From JACVRW01 sp963716215 (GTDB lineage Bacteria; Actinomycetota; Thermoleophilia; Solirubrobacterales; Thermoleophilaceae), in contig OY970298.1 of assembly GCA_963716215.1 (NCBI GenBank), forward strand, positions 3,906,001 through 3,970,000: DNA of 64,000 nt, in the 5' to 3' direction. Position numbers and translations under genes: made by a program. This document shows positions 40,220-48,935 of the stretch, one piece after another. The notes below the pieces were generated by a model. That model saw only the letters and a list, made by a program, of their open reading frames with translations. It searched no databases and was not told where the DNA came from. Numbering within the stretch: the first letter of the stretch is position 1; every line of letters starts with the position of its first letter.

Positions 40220-40879
40220 CTAGTCGTCGCTGTAGCGCTCGATCATCTCGGTGAGCATGCTCTGCGTCAGCGAGAGGTACTCCTCGAGCTCGAACGCGCG
40301 CTTGTCGAGCGCTAGCTGGATCACCGGGCCCTCGAGCAGGCCGACGACCACGCCGGCCAGCACGTTGAGGTCGTACGACTTGGTCTTCGCGGGCAGCATC
40401 CCCCGCTTGAGCTCGGCGCGATAGAGGTTGAACTGCTGGGCCATCGAGCGATCCAGCGGCTCCGCGCCCGATGCTGCCTGGACCCAGAAGTCGTAGTAGA
40501 CCCGGGTCATCTCGGGCTCCTTGTTGACCAGGAGCCGGATCAGCGCGATCTGGCGCTCGAGCCCCGCCGCCAGGTCCCCCGGCGCAGACGGCGGCACCGC
40601 CTGCCCAGACATCACCCCGCGACCCTCGCGGAAGGCATCGAGCAGCCAGTCGAGCAGGTTGACCAGGAGGTTGTCCTTGGACTCCCAGTAGTAGTGCAGC
40701 GCGCCCTGGCTGAGGCCCGCCTCCCGCGCGATCGCCGGCATGCGGGTGCCGCTGATCGTGTCCCGCGCGATCACCCGGAAAGCCGCGGCGAGAATGCGCT
40801 CCCGAGGGTCAAGGGCCGCGGCGGCAGACGCCGCCGCGGACTTGCTGCGCATTCGGCCAGTGCTCAAAGTGCTCTGCAC
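40220..40879 (-). CDS. TetR-family transcriptional regulator
   Basis: This 219-residue regulator has an N-terminal helix-turn-helix at residues 25-75 (ILAAAFRVIARDTISGTRM, then AREAGLSQGALHYYWESKDNLL) and a C-terminal ligand-binding domain. GTG 40879 begins a longer N-terminus; ATG 40852 (MRSKSAA) is an alternative. It lies 40 bases downstream of the BMP lipoprotein gene in the same direction and is flanked by two of the five shared palindromes, so it is the prime candidate to bind them. Confidence 0.9.
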   Translation of the reverse strand: MQSTLSTGRMRSKSAAASAAAALDPRERILAAAFRVIARDTISGTRMPAIAREAGLSQGALHYYWESKDNLLVNLLDWLLDAFREGRGVMSGQAVPPSAPGDLAAGLERQIALIRLLVNKEPEMTRVYYDFWVQAASGAEPLDRSMAQQFNLYRAELKRGMLPAKTKSYDLNVLAGVVVGLLEGPVIQLALDKRAFELEEYLSLTQSMLTEMIERYSDD

Positions 40880-40918
40880 GACACTATACGTCGGGCATCG
40901 GGCTGATGGCCGTGGCGA

Positions 40919-42055
40919 TCAGCTTCCGCCGACCACACCCTCGACCAGCCAGTCCCAGCCCGAGTACAGGAAGTCCTCGGAGGCCTCTTCGCCCTCCGCG
41001 ATGCGCACCTTCCCGTTCTGATCCTTGATCGGGCCGACGAACACGTTCTCCCCGTCCTTGATCTTCTGCTCGACCTCCTCGACCGGCGCCTTCACGTCCT
41101 CGGGCACGTTCTTGCCCCACGGACCCAGGCCTGCGCCCTCGTTGATCCCGAGCAGCACGCGGCGCCCGCCCGTCCACTTGCCGTTGAGCTCGAGCGTCAT
41201 CTCGTCGATGAAGTAGTCGTTGAAGTCCCACCACATCGTGTTGTAGTAGGCGTTCGGGCAGATGTCGGACCAGTCGCGGTACAGGGCGGCCGCCCACACG
41301 CCACGCTTCTCGGCAACGCCGCAGTAACCCGGGTCGCTGACCATCGAGTTGACCACGTCGGCGCCGGCGTCGATCAGCGAGTTGGTCGCCTGGTTGGACT
41401 TCGGCGGGTCGTACCAAGTGTTGATGTAGATGATGCGGGTCTCGCAGTCGGGCCTCACGCTCTGGCAGCCCAGCGTCCACGCGTTGATGGCCGACTTGAC
41501 GAGCGGGATCTTGAACGGCGCGGCGTACCCGAGCGTTCCGCTCTTGGTGAGCTTGCCCGCCGCGATGCCGAGCAGGTACTGCTGATCCCAGAACTTCGTG
41601 TAGTAGGTGCTGACGTTCTCGGGCAGCTCGCCGACGTAGTACTGCTCGATGCAGTGCAGGTCGGGGTTGTCGCCGCAGACGTCGAGGAAGAGGTCGCCGA
41701 TCGCGCCGGTGTCGATGATCAGGTTGCGCCCATCGGCCACGTGGTTCTCAGTGATCTGGGTCGCCTCCTCGCTGAACGGGACGTTGTCCGTCCAGACCTG
41801 GTCGACCTGGTCGCCGAGCGCTTCGTCGACGGCCTGGAAGGCCTTCCAGTGGACCTCCGCGAAACCGTTGTCGTTCTTGGGACCGAAGCCCAGCCAGGCA
41901 GCCTTCGCGGGCTTCTTCGCGGCGTCGCCCGAGGTGGTCTCACCACTCGACCCGTTCGAGTCGTCGTCATCGGACGAGCTGCCGCACGCGCTGACCCCCA
42001 GCACCGCGACCAGACACAAGACGACGGTGAACCCCAAACCACGCGCTGCCGGCAT
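40919..42055 (-). CDS. BMP-family substrate-binding lipoprotein (second importer)
   Basis: This 378-residue binding protein is of the BMP family. The lipobox LGVSAC puts the lipid Cys at residue 24, followed by a Ser/Asp linker (GSSSDDDDSNGSSGE). The mature part has the family's GFGPKNDNGFAEVHWKAFQ opening and KFWDQQYLLGIAAG. Several extra cysteines (VCGDNPDLHC, GCQSVRPDC) suggest disulfides not seen in the other BMP protein here. Its ATPase and permeases are encoded at 45369-48935 in a separate transcript. An operator lies 30 bases upstream. Confidence 0.9.
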   Translation of the reverse strand: MPAARGLGFTVVLCLVAVLGVSACGSSSDDDDSNGSSGETTSGDAAKKPAKAAWLGFGPKNDNGFAEVHWKAFQAVDEALGDQVDQVWTDNVPFSEEATQITENHVADGRNLIIDTGAIGDLFLDVCGDNPDLHCIEQYYVGELPENVSTYYTKFWDQQYLLGIAAGKLTKSGTLGYAAPFKIPLVKSAINAWTLGCQSVRPDCETRIIYINTWYDPPKSNQATNSLIDAGADVVNSMVSDPGYCGVAEKRGVWAAALYRDWSDICPNAYYNTMWWDFNDYFIDEMTLELNGKWTGGRRVLLGINEGAGLGPWGKNVPEDVKAPVEEVEQKIKDGENVFVGPIKDQNGKVRIAEGEEASEDFLYSGWDWLVEGVVGGS

Positions 42056-42084
42056 AGACCACTCCCGTTTCGACCCTCGAACTG

Positions 42085-42100
42085 ACTGATTGATTAGTTA
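42085..42100. promoter_or_regulatory. TetR-type operator 3, upstream of the BMP lipoprotein and tetR
   Basis: ACTGATTGATTAGTTA differs by one base from the consensus ACTGATTGATCAGTTA. It lies 30 bases upstream of the start at 42055, so tetR itself is probably autoregulated through this site. Confidence 0.7.
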
Positions 42101-42147
42101 CCTTAACCCGTGCTGACGACCGGGTCAATGCCCTTGGCGGGTTTTGG

Positions 42148-43839
42148 CTACTCGCCCAGGAGCGGCAGCGTGACCGCGCTGGCCATCCCGGCCTCGTGGA
42201 GCACGGTCTGGGTGGCGACGATCCGGTCGCCCACGCCGTCCACGCCGATGGCGTTGCCGGTGTTGAGGTTGCGGTCCCACTGCGGGAAGTCGCTCGACGA
42301 GACCTGGACGCGCACCCGCTGGCCGGCGCGGAAGACGTGCGAGCAGGTCCCGACCTCGACGTCGAAGCGGGTCACCTCACCCGGCGAGATGGGCGCGCCG
42401 CTCGCGTGATGCCGCGCCCGTTGAATCGACTCCTGGACGTTGACGCTGCGCCCGTCCGGGTCGACGTCGCAGACCTTGATCGTCCAGTCCGTGTCGGGCG
42501 CCGACGTCGCGGCGTACAGGGTGGCTTCGATCATCCCGGCCACACAGCGATCGGCGGGCAGCGGGTCCGACGTGTACACGAGCACCTCGTTGAGCGACTC
42601 GACCGGCCGCTGGTCGGCGGGCCCCATCGGCGCCAGCTCGGCGGCGCAGCAGGAGTGCCCGCCGCGGCTCGGCACCGGATCCGCGGGGTCGTAGGAGAAC
42701 ACGTCGGGGGGCTCGGCGCCGGGCTCCTCCTCGGTCAGGCGGCCGTCGCCGTAGACCGAGTTCGCCCGGGAGCTCGCACCGAGGTGCAGCGTCCAGGGAT
42801 CCGACGGGGGCGGCCAGGTCTCGAAGCGCTCCCAGGTGTTCCGCCCGGTGAGGAACGCCCGCACGCCGTCCTCGGCCGGGTCGCCGTCGCGCAGCCACTG
42901 GTCGAGGAAGGCCACCTGCGCCTCGTTGACGCGATTGCCTGCCTGCGTGCCGAAGTCGGAGTCGCCGAACGCGGCGGTCCACGGCATGTGGTGCCAGGGG
43001 CCGAGCAGGAAGCTGGAGGCCGGGGCGGCGCCACCCTTCATCGATTCGAACAGGTTGACGTTGCCCTCGAGGAAGCTGTCGAACAGCCCGCCGACCACCA
43101 TCGTCGCCGCGTCGATGCCGGCCAGCCCGTCGCTCACGTCGATCGCTCGCCAGTAGTCGTCGTAGGTCTGGTGCGCGACCCAGTCGGCGAAGAAGCCCGC
43201 AGGGTCCTCGGCCCCCAGCCCGCGCAGCCCGGTCAGCGGGAGCCTCCAGTAGAGCTCCTCCGGCGCCGCCGAGCGCAGCAGGTACTCGTCCGCGAGCGGC
43301 CCTTCGCCGCGTCGCCTCGCGGCGTCCTCACCGAGCGCCGTCGCCCACGAGGCCGTGAACGCCAGCGACAGCGCGCCGTGGACATAGGTCCACCCCTCGT
43401 AGAAGTCGGCGCTCGTCATCGCGGGGCAGATCGCCCGCAGCGGCTCGGGCCGGCGCACCGCGCCCTGCAGCTGCACCGCGCCCGCGTAGGAGAAGCCGTA
43501 CATGCCCACGCGCCCGTTGCCCCCGGGCAGCTCGCCCGCCCAGAGGATCGTGTCCTCGGTGTCGTCGGCCTCCGCGAAGAACGGCGTGAAGTCGCCCTCC
43601 GACGCGTAGCGACCGCGGCAGTCCTGGACGGCGACGATGTATCCGCGCCGGGCCAGCCAGCTCGGATGGAGGTGGCAGATGCTGTCCGCGCGGGTCTTCC
43701 CGTACGGAGTGCGCAGCAGGACCACGGGCAGGTCCGCCTGCCCGACCGGCCGCCACACGTCCGCACGCAGGACGGTGCCGTCCCGCATCGGGACCGGCAC
43801 GTCCTCGTCGAGCGTGACCGTGGGTATTCCCGAGGCCAC
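42148..43839 (-). CDS. CocE/NonD-family hydrolase (X-Pro dipeptidyl-peptidase/acylase type)
   Basis: This is a 563-residue serine hydrolase: VPMRDGTVLRADVWRP near the start, nucleophile motif GMYGFSYAGAVQLQ (about residue 117), a cap domain and a C-terminal jelly-roll domain (AGQRVRVQVSSSDFPQWDRNLNTG, joined region near residue 500). Relatives cleave cocaine esters, glutaryl amides or cephalosporin side chains. GTG 43839 lies nine bases after the RidA gene stop. It is the last gene of the PTE-RidA-CocE operon. Confidence 0.9.
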   Translation of the reverse strand: MASGIPTVTLDEDVPVPMRDGTVLRADVWRPVGQADLPVVLLRTPYGKTRADSICHLHPSWLARRGYIVAVQDCRGRYASEGDFTPFFAEADDTEDTILWAGELPGGNGRVGMYGFSYAGAVQLQGAVRRPEPLRAICPAMTSADFYEGWTYVHGALSLAFTASWATALGEDAARRRGEGPLADEYLLRSAAPEELYWRLPLTGLRGLGAEDPAGFFADWVAHQTYDDYWRAIDVSDGLAGIDAATMVVGGLFDSFLEGNVNLFESMKGGAAPASSFLLGPWHHMPWTAAFGDSDFGTQAGNRVNEAQVAFLDQWLRDGDPAEDGVRAFLTGRNTWERFETWPPPSDPWTLHLGASSRANSVYGDGRLTEEEPGAEPPDVFSYDPADPVPSRGGHSCCAAELAPMGPADQRPVESLNEVLVYTSDPLPADRCVAGMIEATLYAATSAPDTDWTIKVCDVDPDGRSVNVQESIQRARHHASGAPISPGEVTRFDVEVGTCSHVFRAGQRVRVQVSSSDFPQWDRNLNTGNAIGVDGVGDRIVATQTVLHEAGMASAVTLPLLGE

Positions 43840-43848
43840 CGCTGACGA

Positions 43849-44244
43849 CTATCCGGGGACGACCGCCACGGCCTCGATCTCGATCAGCGCGTCGGGCACC
43901 ACCAGCTCCTTCACGACCACGGCGCTGCTGGCCGGCCGGTGGTCGGCACCGAACAGCTCACGGCGGACGGCGCAGACCGCCGGGAAGTCGTCCACGTCCA
44001 GCAGGAACGTCGTGATCTTCACGACGTCGCTCAGCGTGGCCCCGAGCCCGTCCAGGATCACCCGGATGCACTCGTAGGTCTGCCGCGTCTGGGTCTCGAT
44101 GTCGCCCTTGCCGATCAGCGTCCCCTCGGCATCGAACGAGACCATGCCCGAGACATGGACCAGGTCGCCGTACTTGACGGCGTGGGCTATGCCGATGTCG
44201 CGGACGTCCGGCAGGTGGGGCGAGTCGATGATCTCGAGGGCCAT
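43849..44244 (-). CDS. RidA-family protein (RutC-like class)
   Basis: This 131-residue protein of the YjgF/YER057c/UK114 family hydrolyses reactive enamines/imines or aminoacrylate-type intermediates. The family pattern is clear: GDLVHVSGMVSFD, DVVKITTFLLDVDDF and the closing RPASSAVVVKEL...ALIEIEAVAVV with the catalytic Arg. It sits between PTE and CocE genes in a tight operon, implying that the pathway forms an unstable nitrogen-containing intermediate. Confidence 0.92.
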   Translation of the reverse strand: MALEIIDSPHLPDVRDIGIAHAVKYGDLVHVSGMVSFDAEGTLIGKGDIETQTRQTYECIRVILDGLGATLSDVVKITTFLLDVDDFPAVCAVRRELFGADHRPASSAVVVKELVVPDALIEIEAVAVVPG

Positions 44245-44246
44245 GC

Positions 44247-45317
44247 TCAGCTCGACGCGGAGCCGCTGGCGGTCGCCGGCGAGTTGGGGACGCCGGGCTC
44301 GAACGCCAGGTGGCGGACCGGGTTCACGTAGAGCATCTTGTGGATCGACTCCTCCGGCACGCCCTTCTCGCGTAGCAGCGGCAGGAACGTCCCGTGCATG
44401 TAGTCGATGTCCATCTTCTCGGCCACCAGCGGGTCGTCCTCGGTCATCGGACCGCGCCGCTGGTAGAAGAAGCGGTCGAACGAGATCACGAGCTGATCGT
44501 CCCAGCCCGCCTCGCACAGCCCGGCCACGGCGTTCGAGATGTGCTCATCGTCGAGGTCGCGCCAGCCGGTGCCCATGTTGTCTACCTGGAGGCTCGACCC
44601 GCGCTCGAGCAGCTCGTTCAGGTACTCGATGTTCGGGTTCACGAAGCAGTGGCCCGTGATCACGTTGTGGGGGTCGACGCCCTCCTCCTCGAGCACGTCG
44701 AGGTGCTCCGCGCCGATGTTGCAGACCGTCCAGTCCTCCGGATCGGTGTGGGTCGTGAGCGGCGCGCCGGTCTCGAGGTGGGCGCGGGCCGCGCCGCGGA
44801 TCGCCATCTCCTCGAAGTCGCCGATGTGACGGCCGGACGGCCCGGGCGGCGTGGGGGACGGGTGCAGGTCGTCGGGTCCGGTGGCGATCTTGATGATCCC
44901 GCAGCGGATGTCCGTCTGCTCGTTGTTGAAGACCATGCCCTCGTTGACGTCCCTGACCAGGAAGCCGGCGATCTCGTCGATGCTCTGGCGACGCCAGTGG
45001 TACGGGAGACCCATGCTCTGGCAGAAGAAGCCGGTCACCGACACGAGGTTCACGTCGCCCCGCGTGGAGACCTCCTTCAGGAAGTTCGGATCCCGTCCCA
45101 GCTCGGCCGGGGTGATGTCCACGATCGTCTTGAAGTCGTACTTCTCGCGCGCGACGGTCAACTCGGACGCGACCTGGTCGGCCACCTCGTCCCAGTCGAA
45201 GACGGCGCGGTGATCGAACTCGGCACCAGGCCACGAGGCGATCATGTGCTCGTGCATCAGGCAGGCGCCGGCGCCCTCCGGCGAGACGTCGCCACGAACA
45301 GTGCGAATGATGCTCAT
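44247..45317 (-). CDS. Phosphotriesterase-family metallohydrolase 1
   Basis: This 356-residue amidohydrolase-superfamily enzyme is of the PTE group. The metal ligands are visible: HEH near residue 22, the carboxylated Lys in IIKIATG, His in TTHTD, His in GHCF and the Asp in SFDRF. Natural activities in this group are mostly lactonases. It leads the operon with RidA and CocE and has an operator 17 bases upstream. It is a paralogue of the protein at 50070 but keeps the bridging Lys. Confidence 0.9.
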   Translation of the reverse strand: MSIIRTVRGDVSPEGAGACLMHEHMIASWPGAEFDHRAVFDWDEVADQVASELTVAREKYDFKTIVDITPAELGRDPNFLKEVSTRGDVNLVSVTGFFCQSMGLPYHWRRQSIDEIAGFLVRDVNEGMVFNNEQTDIRCGIIKIATGPDDLHPSPTPPGPSGRHIGDFEEMAIRGAARAHLETGAPLTTHTDPEDWTVCNIGAEHLDVLEEEGVDPHNVITGHCFVNPNIEYLNELLERGSSLQVDNMGTGWRDLDDEHISNAVAGLCEAGWDDQLVISFDRFFYQRRGPMTEDDPLVAEKMDIDYMHGTFLPLLREKGVPEESIHKMLYVNPVRHLAFEPGVPNSPATASGSASS

Positions 45318-45333
45318 CCTTGCCCCCGGTTTG

Positions 45334-45349
45334 ACTGAATGATCAGTTA
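45334..45349. promoter_or_regulatory. TetR-type operator 4, upstream of the PTE-RidA-CocE operon
   Basis: ACTGAATGATCAGTTA differs by one base from the consensus. It lies in the 51-base gap between the ABC permease stop and the PTE start at 45317. Confidence 0.75.
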
Positions 45350-45368
45350 GCGACCTTATCAGAGATTT

Positions 45369-46307
45369 TCAGCCCGCCCCCCGGAAGAACGCCTGTCCGA
45401 GGCCCTCCGGCCAGGGTGCCAGCCCGCGCCGATAATGGCGTATCAGGCCCGCCGCCAGCAACACCGTCAGCGTGCCCAGATAGGGCAGGGCCGAGAAGAC
45501 CTGGGAGGGCACGTCCCAGCCGAGCGCCTGGCCGACGTTGCCGAGCGTCCCGAGCGCGCCGAACAGGTACGCGCCGGCGATCAGCGGCAGCGCGCGCCAG
45601 CCGGCGAAGATCACGATCGCCAGCGCGATCCAGCCCTGCCCGGCCGTCGCGAGATCGACCCAGCCCTCGATCACGCCGAGCGTGACAAAGGCGCCGGCCG
45701 CACCCGCGAACGCGCCGCCCACTACTACGTAGCCGAAGCGGATGCGATCGACCGGGATGCCCGCGATGTCGGCCGTGACCGGGTCCTCGCCCACCGCTTG
45801 CAGCCTCAGGCCATGGCGCGTGCGGTTGAGCAGATAGCCGACCGCGAACGGCAGCAGGAAGGCCACATATACGAGGGAGACTTGGTGGAAGAGGGCGTCG
45901 CCCACGTACGGGATGTCCTTCAGCAGCGGGATCTCCCAGCGCGGCAAGGTGGCCTCCGCCTTGGTGCCGAGCCAGCGCTCTCCCAGCTGCCCCGACAGGC
46001 CGGTGCCGATCAGTACCAGCGCCAGGCCCGCCATCAGCATGTCGGCGCGGAAGATGACCGTGGCAAGCGCGAACGGGATCACGAACAGCGCCCCCGCGGC
46101 GATCCCGCCGAGCATCCCCAGCCAGACGTTGCCGGTCTCCGACATCGTGGCGTAGCCGCCCAGTCCGCCGAGCAGCATCACGCCCTCGAGCCCGATGTTG
46201 TAGATGCCCGTCTTCTCCACGAGCAGCTCGCCCGCGGCCGCGATCAGGACCGCGGTCCCGCCCAGCAGGGCGGTGGCGATCGACGAGACGACCAGACCGC
46301 TGCTCAT
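45369..46307 (-). CDS. BMP-type ABC importer permease (second system), YufQ-like
   Basis: This 312-residue permease has about nine helices and the family block KTGIYNIGLEGVMLLGGLGGY. It overlaps the partner permease gene (ATGA). It forms the channel with the 46304 product and is fed by the BMP lipoprotein at 40919. A basic C-terminus (HYRRGLAPWPEG) follows the last helix. Confidence 0.9.
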   Translation of the reverse strand: MSSGLVVSSIATALLGGTAVLIAAAGELLVEKTGIYNIGLEGVMLLGGLGGYATMSETGNVWLGMLGGIAAGALFVIPFALATVIFRADMLMAGLALVLIGTGLSGQLGERWLGTKAEATLPRWEIPLLKDIPYVGDALFHQVSLVYVAFLLPFAVGYLLNRTRHGLRLQAVGEDPVTADIAGIPVDRIRFGYVVVGGAFAGAAGAFVTLGVIEGWVDLATAGQGWIALAIVIFAGWRALPLIAGAYLFGALGTLGNVGQALGWDVPSQVFSALPYLGTLTVLLAAGLIRHYRRGLAPWPEGLGQAFFRGAG

Positions 46308-47425
46308 CCGCGCCTCACCCGTGCCACCCGGTAGCGAGCCAGGCCGTTGGCGACGGCGGCGAGCAGCAGGATGGTCCCGAGCAGCGCGAACGCCGCGTTG
46401 GACGACAGCCCCGCGACCCTCAGCGCGTTGCCAGCGGCCAGCAGGCCGGCGAAGAAGATCCCCGCGACCACGACGCCGATCTCCGACCCCCCGGCCAGCA
46501 CCGCCACGACGATCCCCGAGTACCCGGTGTCGTTCGACAGCGTGTCCGAATACCGGTGGATGTTGCCCATCATCTCCACGGAGCCGGCGAGGCCACCGAG
46601 CGCCCCGCCGGTGAGCATCACGCCGACGATCCTGCGCCGGCTCGGCATCCCGGCGTAGCGCCCCGCCTGGAGGCTGCTTCCGAGCATGCGCAGCTCGAAG
46701 CCGAGCGTGGTCGACCGCAGCGCGAGCCACAGCACGACCGCGATCCCGATCGCGAGCAGGATCCCCCAGTGGACGTCGATCGAGCCGATCTGGATGTGGG
46801 CCAGCTCCGACTGCTCTGGGATCGACTTCGAGCTGATCCCGCCCTGCGACGACGACTCCCGCCACGGCCCCGTGACCCAGTAGGCCAGCCACAGGAAGCC
46901 GACGAAGTTGAGCAGCAGGGTGGTGATGATCTCGTTGACCTGCAGATACGCGCGCGCGAGGGCCGGGATCAGGATCCAGAAGGCCCCGCCGAGCGCGGCC
47001 GCCACGAGCATCAGCGGGATCAGCAGCCCGCTCGACAGGTCTGGAGCCAGGAAGCCGACGCCCGCGGCGGCCCACGCGCCGATGAACAGCTGCCCCTCGG
47101 CGCCGATGTTCCACAGCCCCATGCGATAGGGGATCGCCGCGGCCAGGCCGGTTAGGATCAGCGTCGCCGCGAGCGTCAGGACGTTGGACCAGCCGGTTGC
47201 GCTGCCGAACGTCCCGAGCCACGCGTCGCCGTACGCCAGCGACGGCTCGTCCACGCTGACCGCCACGACCAGGGCGCCGAGGCCGAGACCGATCGCGATC
47301 GCTCCGAGGCGCAGCCACGTGGTGTTCGCCGGCGAGCTGCGCTGCTCGATCCGCCACCTGGGCGCCAGCCGCCGCCGGGGCCGCTCGACCGTCCCGGCCG
47401 CTTCGGGTGGCGCCTCAGTCGCCAT
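46304..47425 (-). CDS. BMP-type ABC importer permease (second system), YufP-like
   Basis: This 373-residue permease has a basic cytoplasmic N-terminus of ~40 residues, then the family block GLWNIGAEGQLFIGAWAA. A charged periplasmic loop (RESSSQGGISSKSIPEQSE) between helices is longer than in the first system. It overlaps the ATPase gene by 11 bases. Confidence 0.9.
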   Translation of the reverse strand: MATEAPPEAAGTVERPRRRLAPRWRIEQRSSPANTTWLRLGAIAIGLGLGALVVAVSVDEPSLAYGDAWLGTFGSATGWSNVLTLAATLILTGLAAAIPYRMGLWNIGAEGQLFIGAWAAAGVGFLAPDLSSGLLIPLMLVAAALGGAFWILIPALARAYLQVNEIITTLLLNFVGFLWLAYWVTGPWRESSSQGGISSKSIPEQSELAHIQIGSIDVHWGILLAIGIAVVLWLALRSTTLGFELRMLGSSLQAGRYAGMPSRRRIVGVMLTGGALGGLAGSVEMMGNIHRYSDTLSNDTGYSGIVVAVLAGGSEIGVVVAGIFFAGLLAAGNALRVAGLSSNAAFALLGTILLLAAVANGLARYRVARVRRG

Positions 47426-48935
47426 CGGCCACCCCGCTCATCAACATGCCGATGCGCTGGCGATCCGCGCTGGCCCGATCGAACTCGCCCATCAGCCGGC
47501 CCCCGCAGAGCACGAGGATGCGGTCGGCGATCGTCATCACCTCGTCGAGGTCCTCCGAGATCAGCAGGATCCCGAGCCCCTGGCGGCGCGCCTCGAGGAT
47601 CGCGGAGCGCACCTGCTCCGTCGCGGCCAGGTCCAGGCCACGGGTCGGGTGCACGGCCACGAGGGCGTGCGTTGCGATGCGGTTCTCGCGCGCCACGATC
47701 AGCCGCTGGGCGTTGCCGCCGGAGAGGTGATCGACCGGGGCGTCCAGGCTCGGGATCGAGACCTTCGCCCCCTCGGTCAGCGACCCGGCCATGTCGTGCG
47801 CGCGGCTGCGGCTCAGCAGCGGACCGTGGCGCAGCTCGCTCGACCGGTAGGCCTTCAACACCGCGTTCGCCCAGACCGGCTGGCCCAGCACGAGGCCGGT
47901 GGAGCGGCGATCCTCGGGGATGTGGCCCACGCCGGCTCGGATGAAGTCCAGCGGACTGCCCGACGAGACGTCCTTGTCGCCCACCACCACCCGGCCCGAT
48001 GACGCCCTGCGCAAGCCGGTCAGCACCTCGGACAGCTCGGGCTGGCCGTTGCCGGCGATCCCGGCGACGCCCACGATCTCGTGAGCGTGCACGGCGAGCT
48101 CGATGTCTGCGAGCGCCAGATTGCCGCGATCGCCCAGCGCGGAGACGTTCTCCGCCCTCAGGACCGGCGCGCCGGGACGCATCGGGTCGAGGACGCTGCG
48201 CGGCGGCGCCTGCTCGCCGAGCATGTGGGACACCAGCGTGTCGCGGTCGCATTCGGCCCGCGGGAGCGTCGCGATCCGGCGGCCCCTGCGCAGGACGGTG
48301 ACGCGGTCGGCGATCGCCATCACCTCGTCGAGCTTGTGCGCGATCAGCACGACGGTGGTGCCGCGGCCGCGCGTCAGCCGGATCACGTCGAACAGGCTCT
48401 CGACCTCTTGCGGGGTCAGCACCGCCGTGGGCTCGTCGAGGATCAGCACCTCGGGGTCGCGCGCGAGCGTGCGCAGGATCTCGACCCGCTGCTGCTCGCC
48501 CACCGACAGGTGCACGACGCGCGCCGTGGGGTTCACGTCGATCCCGTAGCGTTCGCCCAGCTCGCGCGTGCGGGTCTCGAGCTGCTCGCTCGAGACGCGC
48601 CGCGGGGTCTCGGGCAGCCCGAGGTGCACGTTCTCGGCCACCGTGAAGCGGGGGATCAGGCGGAAGTGCTGATGGACCATCCCGATGCCGCAGCGGACCG
48701 CATCGGCCGGGCTCGCGAACAGCGTCTCGCGCCCGTGCACCCGGATCGTGCCCTCGTCGGGGACGTAGACGCCGCTCACGATGTTCATGAGCGTGCTCTT
48801 GCCGGCGCCGTTCTCCCCCACCACGGCGTGAACCTCGCCCGGGTAGAGGTCCAAGTCGACGTCGTCGTTGGCCAGGACGTCGTCGAAGCGCTTGCTGATC
48901 GCGCTCAGCGACAGTACGGGCTCGGCGTCAGGCAT
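47415..48935 (-). CDS. BMP-type ABC importer ATPase (second system), two fused domains
   Basis: This 506-residue double ATPase has a first domain with GENGAGKST, SVGEQQRVEI and VLILDEPTAVL, and a second domain with the degenerate P-loop GVAGIAGNGQ and LSGGNAQRL. The architecture is the same as at 14541. It overlaps the MetE-like gene upstream by eight bases and the permease gene downstream by 11, so all are one transcript beginning at 51116. Confidence 0.92.
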   Translation of the reverse strand: MPDAEPVLSLSAISKRFDDVLANDDVDLDLYPGEVHAVVGENGAGKSTLMNIVSGVYVPDEGTIRVHGRETLFASPADAVRCGIGMVHQHFRLIPRFTVAENVHLGLPETPRRVSSEQLETRTRELGERYGIDVNPTARVVHLSVGEQQRVEILRTLARDPEVLILDEPTAVLTPQEVESLFDVIRLTRGRGTTVVLIAHKLDEVMAIADRVTVLRRGRRIATLPRAECDRDTLVSHMLGEQAPPRSVLDPMRPGAPVLRAENVSALGDRGNLALADIELAVHAHEIVGVAGIAGNGQPELSEVLTGLRRASSGRVVVGDKDVSSGSPLDFIRAGVGHIPEDRRSTGLVLGQPVWANAVLKAYRSSELRHGPLLSRSRAHDMAGSLTEGAKVSIPSLDAPVDHLSGGNAQRLIVARENRIATHALVAVHPTRGLDLAATEQVRSAILEARRQGLGILLISEDLDEVMTIADRILVLCGGRLMGEFDRASADRQRIGMLMSGVADGD